A stretch of 17,433 nucleotides of DNA. Source: Vulcanococcus sp. SFB_649D_100_25. Lineage in GTDB: Bacteria; Cyanobacteriota; Cyanobacteriia; PCC-6307; Cyanobiaceae. Below the pieces are notes generated by a model that did not search any database, was not told the origin of the DNA, and was given only the letters and a program-made list of their open reading frames with translations. Position 1 is the first letter of the stretch. Each line of letters begins with the position of its first letter. This document shows positions 1 to 8,185 of the stretch, one piece after another. The stretch is taken from assembly GCA_030833825.1 (NCBI GenBank), contig JAURGL010000019.1, positions 1 to 17,433 on the forward strand, written 5' to 3'. Made by a program: the position numbers and the translations under genes.

Positions 1-712
1 CATCGGCGCCAGGTTCGTCGCGATCGAGCCGGCAGCGCACCAGCTTGCGGTAGCGCGGATAGGCCCCCAGGCACTCCCCACCGCGTTCCAGAAAATCGAG
101 GCACCACCGCCATTGCCTGTCGCTCAGCTCCCGGAAACTCCAGGTGCTCCGCACTGTCTTCAGCTCTTCATCGGGTTGAAAGCCGGCTCCACAGGCCAGG
201 GTGACCAGGTGCTGCAACAGCACATCCAGCGGCAGTTGTGGGGGTCTGCGGTGTTCCACCAGGCCCTCCTTGAGGCCCCGCCGCATCGCACTGACCTCCA
301 GCAGTTCGAGGGCATTCGTGGGCATGAACAACACCTGGGAGGTGCCGCCAGGGCAGTGGGCACTGCGGCCGGCCCGTTGCAAAAGTCGCGCCAGGTTCTT
401 GGCGCTGCCGATCTGCACCACTCGCTCCACCGGTTGGAAATCCACCCCCAGATCGAGGGAACTGGTGCAGACGACCCAGCGCAGCTCCCCGGCTTTGACG
501 CCCGCCTCAATGGCTTCGCGCTCATTGCGGTCAATCGAACTGTGGTGCAGGGCCAGTGCCTCCTCCATCTCAGGGCAGGCAAACCGCAGGCACTGATGCC
601 ATCGCTCCGCCTGGTTGCGGGTGTTGGTGAAGAGCAGGGTGCTGATGCTCGGGTCCATGGCCCCGATCAGCTCCTCGTACATCCGCAGCCCCAGATGTCC
701 TCCCCAGGGGAA
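1..712 (-). CDS. Ligase-associated DEXH-box helicase, C-terminal continuation (frameshifted, runs off left edge)
   Basis: This is the second half of the helicase that starts at 1395, displaced by one base. Read on the minus strand from 712 it begins with the family block FPWGGHLGLRMYEE and stays open to base 1 (about 237 codons). Helicase motifs appear in order: TLLFTNTRNQAE (motif IV region), WVVCTSSLDLGVDFQ (motif V) and LLQRAGRSAH (motif VI, arginine finger). The family (ligase-associated DEXH helicases, Lhr-related) is known to exceed 800 residues, so several hundred residues lie outside the window. The only in-frame ATG near the break is at 682, inside a conserved block, so it is not a natural start. 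Either the gene is disrupted or the sequence lacks one base near 712. Identity is well supported; intactness is not. Confidence 0.85.
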
Positions 713-1395
713 GCCACGATCTGCTCGGGCAGCAGGCTGCGGATCTCCGTGGTGCGCTTCAGCGCCGCGGTGACAATCAACGGCGGCCCTTCACTCGCTC
801 CCAGGGCGGCCAGGGCGGCCTCATCCAGGTTGCCGATGGTGGCGCTGATGGCCCAGGTGCGTAGTTGTGGACGCCTTCGGCGCAACCAGCTGAGGCAAAG
901 CTCGGTCTGCGTGCCCCGCTTGCTCCCCATCAGCTCATGCCACTCGTCGAGGACGACGGCCTGGAGGGTCTCGAACAGCTCCTCGGCCTTGGTGTTCGCG
1001 AGCAGAACGCTCAGGGATTCCGGTGTCGTGATCAGGATTTCGGGTGGTGTCCGCAGTTGCTTGCTGCGCTCGTAGGTGCTGCTATCGCCGTTCCGGAGGC
1101 CCACCCGCAGGGCCCAGCCCATCTCCTGGATCGGCGTTTCGATCGCAAGGGCCAGGTCACGGCTGAGGGCCCGCAGGGGGGTGATCACGAGCAGGCGCAG
1201 ACCGCGCTGCCCCTCGCTGAGCATCTCGGCGATCGGGCCCATGACGGCGGCATAGGTTTTGCCCGAGCCCGTGGGCACCTGCAGCAGCCCGCTCTGCCCC
1301 GAGAGATAGGCCTGCCAGCAACGCCGTTGAAAGGGCATCGGCTTCCAGCCCTGCTGATCGAACCAGGCCTCAATTGGTTTGAGGGCTTTTCTCAT
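667..1395 (-). CDS. Ligase-associated DEXH-box helicase, N-terminal part (frameshifted)
   Basis: Superfamily 2 helicase of the Lhr-like, ligase-associated group, expected to unwind or translocate on DNA during repair. Visible motifs are Walker A PTGSGKT (residues 41-47), ITPLRAL (motif Ia, about 71-77), TTPESL (about 123-128), DEWH (motif II, 150-153) and SAT (motif III, 184-186). After residue 228 the frame leaves the family sequence and stops at 667-669; the family sequence resumes at once in the -1 frame. The break falls at GTGGCTTCCCC (717-707), where one extra T would restore Val-Ala-Phe-Pro-Trp. No slippery heptamer is present, so I read it as a one-base deletion or sequence error. The ATG at 1395 overlaps the ligase stop (ATGA), which fixes the start and implies coupled translation. 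Confidence 0.85.
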   Translation of the reverse strand: MRKALKPIEAWFDQQGWKPMPFQRRCWQAYLSGQSGLLQVPTGSGKTYAAVMGPIAEMLSEGQRGLRLLVITPLRALSRDLALAIETPIQEMGWALRVGLRNGDSSTYERSKQLRTPPEILITTPESLSVLLANTKAEELFETLQAVVLDEWHELMGSKRGTQTELCLSWLRRRRPQLRTWAISATIGNLDEAALAALGASEGPPLIVTAALKRTTEIRSLLPEQIVASPGEDIWGCGCTRS

Positions 1396-3008
1396 GGCAG
1401 CTGCTCCAGCAGAGCCCTGGCACTGGCGAGGCTGTCGGCTTCGCACGCGGGTTTGTCGGTGCGCCAACGGCTGATCCGAGGGAAACGGACCGCCAGACCA
1501 CATTTGTGGCGCTTGGAGTGTTGGATCCCTTCAAAGGCCAGCTCGAAAACCTGCAGTGGCTCGACAGCCCGCACCGGTCCGAATCGCTCTGTGGTGTGGG
1601 CGCGGATCCAGCGGTCGAGTTCCTTGATTTCGCTGTTGTCGAGGCCCGAGTAGGCCTTGGCAAAGGTCACCAATGCCCCGTCGTCGTTCCAGAGGCCAAA
1701 GCTGTAATCGGTGTAGAGGTTCGCCCGCTTACCGCTACCCGCCTGGGCATAAAGCAGCACCACATCCAGTCGCAGCGGTTCGAGTTTGTGTTTCCACCAG
1801 TGCCCTCGCTTGCGTCCCACCAGGTAGGGCGAGTCGATGCCCTTCAGCATCAGCCCCTCGGCCCGATGCAGGCGGGCTTGATCCCGCAGCTCGTCGAGCT
1901 CATCCCATCGCCGTAGGGCTTGGGTCGATGACAGCCGCAGGACCGGTTGGGTCCCCTGCAGCCCCTGGTGCAGTGCCTCCAGGAGGCGTCTGCGCTCGTG
2001 CAAGGGGTGTTGGCGCAGATCTGATCCGGCGTGCTCCAGCAGGTCATAGGCCACAAAGGCTGCTGGGCAGTCCCGTTGCAAAGCGCGGCTTGGGGCCTTG
2101 CGACCGAGGCGTCGCTGCAGGCTGGCGAAGGGTTCCGGGTGGGGGGCATCCGCTGGCCACACGATCACTTCCCCATCGAGAACCGTGCCCTGGGGCAGGG
2201 CTTCCGCCAGGGAAATCAGTTCTGGGAAGGCATCGTTGATCAGTTCTTCCCCCCTGCTCCAGAGGCTGCACCCACCGCTTCGATGGATCAGCTGGCCGCG
2301 GATCCCATCCCACTTCCACTCCAGCAGCCAGTTCCCGGGCTGCGAGTCCAGCAGCTGTCCCCGCTCCATGGGACTGGCGAGAAAAAAGGGATAGGGCCGG
2401 GCCGCGTGATCCTCCCCCTGCTCAGCCGGCGCCAGCAAGGCGGCAAATGATTCAGAGCTGGGGGTGAACCCTCCCATCAACCGATGGGCAAGCAGCGACT
2501 CGTCCAGCTCTGCGCTGTTGGCGAGCGCGCGGGTCACCAAACCCGTGGAGACCCCGACCCGGAAACCCCCACTGAGGAGTTTGTTGAGCAGGAGCAGATG
2601 GGGTTCGGGAATCGAGGCCCAGCACTCCACGATGGCGGTTGCCTGCTCCTCTCCCTGGAGGGCGGCGAGTTTCGGTAGGCGTTCCTCCATCCATGTCGAC
2701 AGGGCAGTGCCGTCGATGGTGCTGGCTGGGTGTTGTCCCCAGAGCAGTGAGACGGTTTCTGCTGAATCCCCCACCTGGCTGTGGCAGGCCTCAAACAGCC
2801 ACTCCGGCAGGTCGGTGGCGGCCAGGCAGATCTCCCGCAGGCGACGCCCACTGATCAGTCGTTTGCGCCGTCTGCCCAGCAGCAGCGCCAGCGCCCATGC
2901 GGCATCGCCAGGAGGTGCGCTGCGGAAATAGTGCTCCAGGGCAGCCAGCTTCGCGCTGGTACTGGCGGTGCCATCGAGTTGCTGGAAGAGCCCTGCAAAA
3001 GCCTCCAT
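1392..3008 (-). CDS. ATP-dependent DNA ligase of the ligase/exonuclease/helicase repair cassette
   Basis: Seals DNA nicks by way of a lysine-AMP intermediate. The 538 residues carry an N-terminal ligase domain (about 1-200), the adenylation domain and a C-terminal OB fold. Motif I is EWKWDGIRG, with catalytic Lys232 in K-x-D-G-I-R. LDGE (277-280) is motif III, EGLMLKG (384-390) is motif IV and WWKHKLEP (404-411) is motif V. Length and neighbours match the bacterial ATP-ligase family usually named PP_1105-like or cisplatin-damage-response ligase, which is encoded beside an exonuclease and a DEXH helicase. It is not the replicative NAD-dependent LigA. Its ATG overlaps the exonuclease stop by one base (TGATG) and its TGA overlaps the helicase ATG, so the three genes form a tightly coupled operon. 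No missing motif was seen. Confidence 0.95.
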   Translation of the reverse strand: MEAFAGLFQQLDGTASTSAKLAALEHYFRSAPPGDAAWALALLLGRRRKRLISGRRLREICLAATDLPEWLFEACHSQVGDSAETVSLLWGQHPASTIDGTALSTWMEERLPKLAALQGEEQATAIVECWASIPEPHLLLLNKLLSGGFRVGVSTGLVTRALANSAELDESLLAHRLMGGFTPSSESFAALLAPAEQGEDHAARPYPFFLASPMERGQLLDSQPGNWLLEWKWDGIRGQLIHRSGGCSLWSRGEELINDAFPELISLAEALPQGTVLDGEVIVWPADAPHPEPFASLQRRLGRKAPSRALQRDCPAAFVAYDLLEHAGSDLRQHPLHERRRLLEALHQGLQGTQPVLRLSSTQALRRWDELDELRDQARLHRAEGLMLKGIDSPYLVGRKRGHWWKHKLEPLRLDVVLLYAQAGSGKRANLYTDYSFGLWNDDGALVTFAKAYSGLDNSEIKELDRWIRAHTTERFGPVRAVEPLQVFELAFEGIQHSKRHKCGLAVRFPRISRWRTDKPACEADSLASARALLEQLP

Positions 3009-4033
3009 CAGCTCGGCTCCTCCTCGTCGAAGCGCTCGGCCTCAAAGCGGCCCTCCAGGGGCTCGGCGCTGATGCCCTCCACCTCGCGTAGGTAGCGCGC
3101 CAGCACGTTGCTCTGGCCATGGGTCACATACACCTGCTGCGCCTTGCTCCCTCGAATGCTCTGCAGCAACCCCGCCCAGTCGGCGTGATCACTCATCACG
3201 AAGCCGCGGCCGTAGCCACGTCGGCGCCGGGCGCCGCGGACCGCCATCCAGCCACTCACGAACCCGTTCTGGGCCTTGGCGAAGCGCCCCAGTCCGCGGC
3301 TGCGGTGCGCTGCCGGCGGGGCGATCAGCAGCCGGCCCGCCAGATCGGAGCCCCGCTCCAGTTGCGCTAGCGGCAGGGTTGGCGGCATCGCTACTCCGGC
3401 CTCGCGGTAGGGCCCCATCAACCGCTCCACGGCGCCATGCAGCAGCACTTCTTCGCTGACGCCGAGCCGATGCAACTCCGCCAGCACCCGCTGCGCTTTG
3501 CCAAAGGCGTAGCAGAACAGCACTGAGGGCCGATCTGGCGCGCTGCGCCACCACGCGAGAATCTCGGCTGCCACGTCCGCGCCGCTCTGCCAGCGGTAGA
3601 TCGGTAACCCGAAGGTGGCCTCGCTGATCAGCACATCCGCCTGTACCGGCTCGAAGGGAGCACAGCTGGGATCGGCGCAGCGCTTGTAGTCGCCGCTGAC
3701 TAGCCAGCTCTCGCCGCCGGCCTCCAGCCGAATCTGGGCGCTCCCCAGCACATGTCCAGCGGAGTGAAACGACACCCGCGCCTCGCCGATGCGATGCAGC
3801 TGCCCGTAGTCCACTGGCAGCAGGTTGATCTCCGCCCCAAGGCGTTCCCGCAGGATCCCTTCGCTGCTCCCGACGGCCCAGTACTCGCCGCAGCCTGGTC
3901 GGGCGTGGTCGGCGTGGGCGTGGGTGATCAGCGCCCGGGGGACTGGCCGCCAGGGATCAATCCAGGCCTTCGCCGCCGGGCAGTAGAGCCCCTCGGGGCT
4001 GAGCTGCAGCAGGCCGCCTGGGGCGAGGGGCAT
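3008..4033 (-). CDS. Ligase-associated exonuclease, metallo-beta-lactamase fold
   Basis: Predicted metal-dependent nuclease of the metallo-beta-lactamase/beta-CASP type, first gene of the cassette. It has 341 residues, normal for the ligase-associated exonuclease family. Metal-binding motifs are HAHADHA (38-44), GHVLGSAQ (93-100), SGDYKR (113-118, conserved Asp) and SDHADW (281-286); VTHG (303-306) is a late conserved His motif. The family is known to process DNA ends or crosslinks, and acting before the partner ligase fits that role. That it supplies ends to the adjacent ligase here is inference from gene order. The ATG at 4033 is followed directly by the fold's N-terminus. Its stop is shared with the ligase start. 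Confidence 0.94.
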   Translation of the reverse strand: MPLAPGGLLQLSPEGLYCPAAKAWIDPWRPVPRALITHAHADHARPGCGEYWAVGSSEGILRERLGAEINLLPVDYGQLHRIGEARVSFHSAGHVLGSAQIRLEAGGESWLVSGDYKRCADPSCAPFEPVQADVLISEATFGLPIYRWQSGADVAAEILAWWRSAPDRPSVLFCYAFGKAQRVLAELHRLGVSEEVLLHGAVERLMGPYREAGVAMPPTLPLAQLERGSDLAGRLLIAPPAAHRSRGLGRFAKAQNGFVSGWMAVRGARRRRGYGRGFVMSDHADWAGLLQSIRGSKAQQVYVTHGQSNVLARYLREVEGISAEPLEGRFEAERFDEEEPS

Positions 4034-4157
4034 GGGCGCCGTGCTTGTGGTGCGGGATCAGCGCTGAATCATGGCCAGCCGCGTTGCACCTCTGCGCCGC
4101 TCCCTTGACGCTGGCAGTTGGCGTCCTTAGCCAGGGAATGCCCCGCAGCATCGCGCC
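4034..4157. promoter_or_regulatory. Divergent intergenic region between the repair cassette and fructose-bisphosphate aldolase
   Basis: This 124-base gap must hold promoters for both directions. On the plus strand TTGACG (4105-4110) resembles a -35 box, but the best -10 at 16-17 bases is poor (TTAGCC or TAGCCA, about 4127-4133). No LexA-type GTAC...GTAC box is present, so the repair cassette shows no visible SOS operator. Confidence 0.35.
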
Positions 4158-5240
4158 ATGGCCCTCAATGACTTCCGCGATGAACTCGCTTCGACCGCGG
4201 CTGCCCTGGCGGCAACGGGCACGGGACTGCTGGCGGCCGATGAATCCACCGGCACGATCGGCAAGCGCTTCGATGCCATTGGTCTCGAGAACAGCGAGGA
4301 CAACCGGCGCGCCTACCGCAGCCTGCTGGCCACCACAGACGGCCTGAGTGAGCACATCTCCGGGGTGATCCTCTACGAGGAAACCCTCTTCCAAGACAGC
4401 ACGCCAGAGGCGGGAGGCGCCCCGATCGTGGAGCTCTTCCAGAAGCAGGGGATCGTGCCCGGGATCAAGGTGGATCAGGGGGTGGAACCCCTGGCTGGTG
4501 GGGTGGAGGGTGAGAGCTGGTGCACCGGCTTGAAGGGACTTGGCGAGCGCGCCGCCCGCTACTACGCCCGCGGTGCCCGCTTCGCCAAATGGCGTGCCGT
4601 GCTCCAGATCAGCGGCAATGGCGCCCCCTCGGAGCTGGCTGTGCGCGAGAACGCCTGGGGCCTGGCCCGCTATGCCCGCACCGTCCAGGAGCACGGCCTG
4701 GTGCCGATCGTGGAGCCAGAAATCCTGATGGATGGGGAGCACGACATCACCACCACCGCCTCGGTGCAGGAGTGGGTGCTGCGCACCACCTACGAGGCCC
4801 TGGCCATCAATGGGGTCTTTCTGGAGGGCAGCTTGCTCAAACCCTCGATGACCTGCCCTGGAGCCGCGTGCCCCCAGCAGGCCAGCGCTGAGGAGGTGGG
4901 TGAATTCACGGTGCGCACCCTCAGCCGCGCCGTCCCTGCGGCGGTGCCGGCGATCCTGTTCCTGAGCGGTGGCCTGAGCGAAGAAGACGCCAGCCTCTGC
5001 CTCAACGCCATCAATCAGGTGGCTGACCAGGGCTACGCCCCCTGGCACCTGGGCTTTTCCTACGGCCGAGCCCTGCAGCACTCCTGCATCAAGCACTGGG
5101 GTGGTAGTGATTTGGCGGCTGGTCAGGCGGCGCTGCTGGCCCGAGCCCGCGCCAACGGGGCAGCCAGCCGGGGTGCCTACGCGCCTGGCTCGGAACCGTC
5201 GGATGACACCAGCCTGTTTGTGGCCAACTACAGCTACTAG
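4158..5240 (+). CDS. Class I fructose-bisphosphate aldolase
   Basis: Schiff-base (metal-independent) aldolase that interconverts fructose-1,6-bisphosphate with dihydroxyacetone phosphate and glyceraldehyde-3-phosphate, in glycolysis/gluconeogenesis and the Calvin cycle. The 360 residues match the eukaryote-like class I family end to end. Key residues are AADEST (Asp28), GIKVDQG (Lys104), RFAKWR (Lys144), VEPEIL (Glu186) and the Schiff-base lysine Lys228 in LEGSLLKPSM. The C-terminus ends in FVANYSY, an aromatic tail like that of animal aldolases. The ATG at 4158 is chosen because the protein begins normally there and upstream in-frame sequence is not family-like. The stop TAG overlaps the nadA stop on the other strand (CTAG, 5237-5240). 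Many cyanobacteria carry class I as well as class II aldolases; whether this genome has a class II enzyme cannot be seen. Confidence 0.97.
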   Translation: MALNDFRDELASTAAALAATGTGLLAADESTGTIGKRFDAIGLENSEDNRRAYRSLLATTDGLSEHISGVILYEETLFQDSTPEAGGAPIVELFQKQGIVPGIKVDQGVEPLAGGVEGESWCTGLKGLGERAARYYARGARFAKWRAVLQISGNGAPSELAVRENAWGLARYARTVQEHGLVPIVEPEILMDGEHDITTTASVQEWVLRTTYEALAINGVFLEGSLLKPSMTCPGAACPQQASAEEVGEFTVRTLSRAVPAAVPAILFLSGGLSEEDASLCLNAINQVADQGYAPWHLGFSYGRALQHSCIKHWGGSDLAAGQAALLARARANGAASRGAYAPGSEPSDDTSLFVANYSY

Positions 5241-6205
5241 CGGCTCATCGCCAGCATCTTTTCGATCGGCTCCAGGGCCCGCTGCCGCATGGCCTCATCC
5301 AGCTCGATCGCCGGTGCCATGTCATGCAGGCATTGCCACAGCTTCTCGAGGGTGTTGAGGCGCATGTAAGGGCAGGCGTTGCAGCTGCAGCCGTCGGCAC
5401 CGGGCACCTCATAGAAGGCCTTGCTGGGCACCGCCTTGCGCATCTGGTGGAGGATCCCGGGCTCGGTGAGCACGATGAAACCGTTGGCCTCGCTGGCTTC
5501 GGCACGCCGCAGTAGGGCGCTGGTGGAGCCAATGAAGTCGGCGTGATCGAGCAGGTGCTGCTGGCACTCCGGGTGAGCCAGCACCTCAGCTCCCGGGTGC
5601 TCGAGCTTCAGCTGCAGGAGGGCCTGCTCGCTGAAGGTTTCATGCACGATGCAGCTCCCAGGCCACAGGGTGAGCTCGCGGCCGCTCTGGCTCTGCACCC
5701 AGCGCCCCAGGTTCTGATCCGGCGCAAACAGGATCGGGCGATCGGCGGGGAGCTGTTTCACCAGATCGACCGCGTTGCTGCTGGTGCAGATCAGATCGCT
5801 CTGGGCCTTCACCGCCGCTGAGCAATTGATGTAGCTCACCACCAGGTGCTCGGGATGTTCAGCGCGAAAGCTGGCGAAGGCATCGGCCGGGCAGGCATCG
5901 GCGAGGGTGCAGCCGGCTTCGAGATCCGGGAGCAGGACCGTTTTGGAGGGGCTGAGGATTTTGGCCACCTCCGCCATGAAGTGCACCCCGCAGAACACGA
6001 TCACGTCGGCGTCTGTGGCGGCGGCCTTGCGGGAGAGCTCCAGCGAGTCGCCGATGAAATCGGCGATGTCTTGAATCTCGGGTTCCTGGTAGTAGTGCGC
6101 CAGGATCACGGCGTTGCGCTGGCGTTTCAGCTCGGCGATGGCCGCCGGCAATTCCGCGTGGGACGGAGCACCGCCTGGGGTGTTCTGGGCAGCCGCGAAA
6201 ACCAA
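5237..6205 (-). CDS. nadA: Quinolinate synthase (NAD biosynthesis)
   Basis: Condenses iminoaspartate with dihydroxyacetone phosphate to quinolinate, the de novo NAD precursor; a cytosolic 4Fe-4S enzyme. Visible family blocks are ILAHYYQEPEIQDIADFIGD, FCGVHFMAE, LPDLEAGCTLADACP, TSSNAV, GSCIVHETF, GSTSAL and CSCNACPYMRLN. The three cluster cysteines expected from E. coli NadA correspond to those in GCTLADAC, GSCIVHE and CNACPYM. I place the start at TTG 6205 (322 aa). The upstream ATG at 6274 would give 345 aa, but its extra N-terminus is not family-like and it would overlap the catalytic beta-strand coding region of the divergent metallophosphatase. The true start is therefore uncertain. Its substrate dihydroxyacetone phosphate is a product of the convergent aldolase, probably a coincidence. 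Confidence 0.95.
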   Translation of the reverse strand: MVFAAAQNTPGGAPSHAELPAAIAELKRQRNAVILAHYYQEPEIQDIADFIGDSLELSRKAAATDADVIVFCGVHFMAEVAKILSPSKTVLLPDLEAGCTLADACPADAFASFRAEHPEHLVVSYINCSAAVKAQSDLICTSSNAVDLVKQLPADRPILFAPDQNLGRWVQSQSGRELTLWPGSCIVHETFSEQALLQLKLEHPGAEVLAHPECQQHLLDHADFIGSTSALLRRAEASEANGFIVLTEPGILHQMRKAVPSKAFYEVPGADGCSCNACPYMRLNTLEKLWQCLHDMAPAIELDEAMRQRALEPIEKMLAMSR

Positions 6206-6251
6206 GGGTCCGGCCCTACCTGTTGCAGGATGGCGGAAGCCTAGGCACCGC

Positions 6252-7112
6252 TTGGCCGAGCTCAGCATCGCCATCGCCGGAGATCTCCATGGTCAGTGGG
6301 ACGGCCTCGATGAGGATCTCCTTGCGCAGTTGAGGCCTGACGCCTTCCTGGTGGTTGGCGACCTGAGCGACGGGCAGAGCCGGATCCCTGCACGCCTCGC
6401 AAAGCTCACCCTTCCCCTGGCCTGCATCCTGGGAAATCACGACACCGGCCGCGATTCCAGCGGCCGCACCCTGCGCAAGCAGATGGATCTGCTGGGTGAT
6501 CTCCATTGCGGCTGGAAGCTGCGGGAGCTGCATCCCCCCGGGCTTGCGGTGGTGGGGGCAAGACCAGCCAGCGCCGGAGGTGGATTTCACCTCAACCAAG
6601 GGGCCCAGGCGGTTTTTGGTCCCGTGAGTATCCAGGAGTCCGCTGAGCGGATCCGCGCTGCTGCACTGCAGGCAGACCCCTCCCTGCCGTTGGTTGTGCT
6701 GTCCCACTGCGGTCCCAGTGGTTTGGGAAGCGAAGCCTCTGATCCCTGCGGCAGGGATTGGAAGCGTCCCTCCTGTGACTGGGGCGATCAGGATCTGGCC
6801 TTGGCCCTTGATCAAATCCGCCGCCAGCGGCAGGTCCCGCTCGTGGTCTTCGGGCACATGCATCACCGCCTCAAGCGGGGCCAGGGGGAGCGCCGCAGTT
6901 ACTGCCGCGACCGTGCCGGGACCGCTTATCTCAATACGGCCTTCGTGCCCCGTCACAGCGAGGACGACCAGGGACGCCCCCTGCGTCATTTCAGCTGGGT
7001 GGTCTTCCGCGATGGGGTCCTCGTCGACCTGAGCCACCGCTGGTACGGAGCCAGTGGCGCGATGCTCTATCGCCAGACCCTCTGGAGCGCTGCGGAGCAA
7101 GCCTTGTGCTGA
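6252..7112 (+). CDS. Calcineurin-like metallophosphatase (TIGR04168-type, cyanobacteria/plastid family)
   Basis: Predicted two-metal phosphoesterase of unknown substrate. The motifs are in canonical order: GDLHG (10-14), VVGDLSDG (about 34-41, Asp37), LGNHDTG (60-66), SHCGPSGLG and FGHMHHRL. The 286 residues from TTG 6252 match the family length, and the first beta-strand (LSIAIAGDLHG) begins four residues after it. Upstream ATG/GTG codons exist in frame (for example 6114) but lie antisense inside nadA. The TTG start is an inference from protein length and from the need not to overlap nadA. The stop overlaps the next gene by seven bases, suggesting coupled translation with the glycosyltransferase. 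Confidence 0.88.
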   Translation: MAELSIAIAGDLHGQWDGLDEDLLAQLRPDAFLVVGDLSDGQSRIPARLAKLTLPLACILGNHDTGRDSSGRTLRKQMDLLGDLHCGWKLRELHPPGLAVVGARPASAGGGFHLNQGAQAVFGPVSIQESAERIRAAALQADPSLPLVVLSHCGPSGLGSEASDPCGRDWKRPSCDWGDQDLALALDQIRRQRQVPLVVFGHMHHRLKRGQGERRSYCRDRAGTAYLNTAFVPRHSEDDQGRPLRHFSWVVFRDGVLVDLSHRWYGASGAMLYRQTLWSAAEQALC

Positions 7113-8185
7113 TTTACGCCTGCATCAGCGGTCATGGTTACGGGCATGGCTCCCGCGTTGCAGCCGTACTCGCGGCCCTGCATCAGCTCCAGCCCGATTG
7201 GCGCCTGGTCCTCTCCACCCCTCTATCTCCGGGTTTCCTGCGGTTGGCCTTGGGCACGGTTCCCTTTGAACATCGCCCCTGTCGCTGGGATGTGGGGGTC
7301 ATTCAGGCCGATGCCCTTGGAGCCGATCCCGAGGCCACCCTCCAGGCCCTGGATCGCCTTGAGCGGCAGCTTCCCGCCCAGCTGGAGAGCGAGTGTTCCT
7401 GGATCCGCAGCCAGGCTGAACCGATTCTGTTGCTCTCGGATGTTGCTCCAGCTGCAGCTCAGTTGCGGGAGTGCCTCCAGGCCCCACTGCTCTGGATGGG
7501 GAATTTCGGCTGGGATGTGATCTACCGGGCCATGGGAGGAGCCTTTGAGGTCTGGGCTGAGCGTTGCGCTCAGGCCTATCGCCTTGGGACCGGTTTGATC
7601 CGCTGTCCGTTGAGCATGGAGATGCCCTGGGGGCTCCCCACCACCCCTGTGGGGCTGACGGCCGGTCGCCCCCGTCACTCCCCCGAGGATCTCCGGAAAC
7701 GGCTGGGTTTGAGCCGTCCTCGGCAGGACACGGTGTTGATGGGGTTCGGTGGCATGGGCCTGGAGCTACCCCATCAGCTGTTCTCCTTGTGGCCTGCTGT
7801 GCATTTCCTGGTGAGTGATCCGGGACTGCAGGCGGAGGCCAGCAATGTCAGCGTCATTCCTGCGGACCTGCGGCCGCTCGAGCTGATGCAGCTCTGTTCG
7901 CGTGTGATCACCAAGCCGGGGTACAGCACCTTCTGCGAAGCCCTCTCCCAGGGGCTGGGGATTCATTTGGTGCACCGTGAAGGATTCGCGGAGGCGCCGG
8001 TGCTGGAGGCGGCTTTGCAACGTCATGGCCAGCACCGCCTGCTGAGCCGCGCGCAGCTGCAGGCCGGTGACTGGGAGTTGGATCAGCCGCTTCGGGCGCC
8101 AAGCGCGGAACCTTTGGCGGATGACGGAGACCGGCAGGCCGCTGCGGTGCTCCAGCGCGAGGGTCTGGCCCTGTTGGGGTGGTGA
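7106..8185 (+). CDS. GT-B-like glycosyltransferase family protein
   Basis: 359 residues with the two-lobed layout of MurG-like GT-B enzymes. The N-terminus has the glycine/histidine loop ISGHGYGHGSR (8-17 region), as in MurG-type acceptor-binding loops and the N-terminal part of plant L-arabinokinases. A GFGGMG strand-loop (213-218) opens the second lobe, and TKPGYSTFCEAL (269-280) resembles the nucleotide-sugar-binding motif of GT28-like proteins. No signal peptide or membrane segment is visible, so it is probably cytosolic or peripheral. The start is GTG 7106, overlapping the phosphatase stop. Donor and acceptor sugars cannot be read from the sequence. Coupling with a phosphatase could mean joint action on a sugar-phosphate or lipid-linked intermediate, which is speculation. 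Confidence 0.8.
   Translation: MLIYACISGHGYGHGSRVAAVLAALHQLQPDWRLVLSTPLSPGFLRLALGTVPFEHRPCRWDVGVIQADALGADPEATLQALDRLERQLPAQLESECSWIRSQAEPILLLSDVAPAAAQLRECLQAPLLWMGNFGWDVIYRAMGGAFEVWAERCAQAYRLGTGLIRCPLSMEMPWGLPTTPVGLTAGRPRHSPEDLRKRLGLSRPRQDTVLMGFGGMGLELPHQLFSLWPAVHFLVSDPGLQAEASNVSVIPADLRPLELMQLCSRVITKPGYSTFCEALSQGLGIHLVHREGFAEAPVLEAALQRHGQHRLLSRAQLQAGDWELDQPLRAPSAEPLADDGDRQAAAVLQREGLALLGW

Noticed and set aside
667..720. Programmed -1 frameshift in the helicase
   Set aside because: No X-XXY-YYZ slippery heptamer and no evident downstream structure; a lost T in a T-run explains it more simply.
3957..5096. Long minus-strand ORF (379 codons) antisense to aldolase
   Set aside because: Aldolase on the plus strand is certain; the antisense frame is a low-complexity Gly/Ala/His shadow typical of high-GC DNA.
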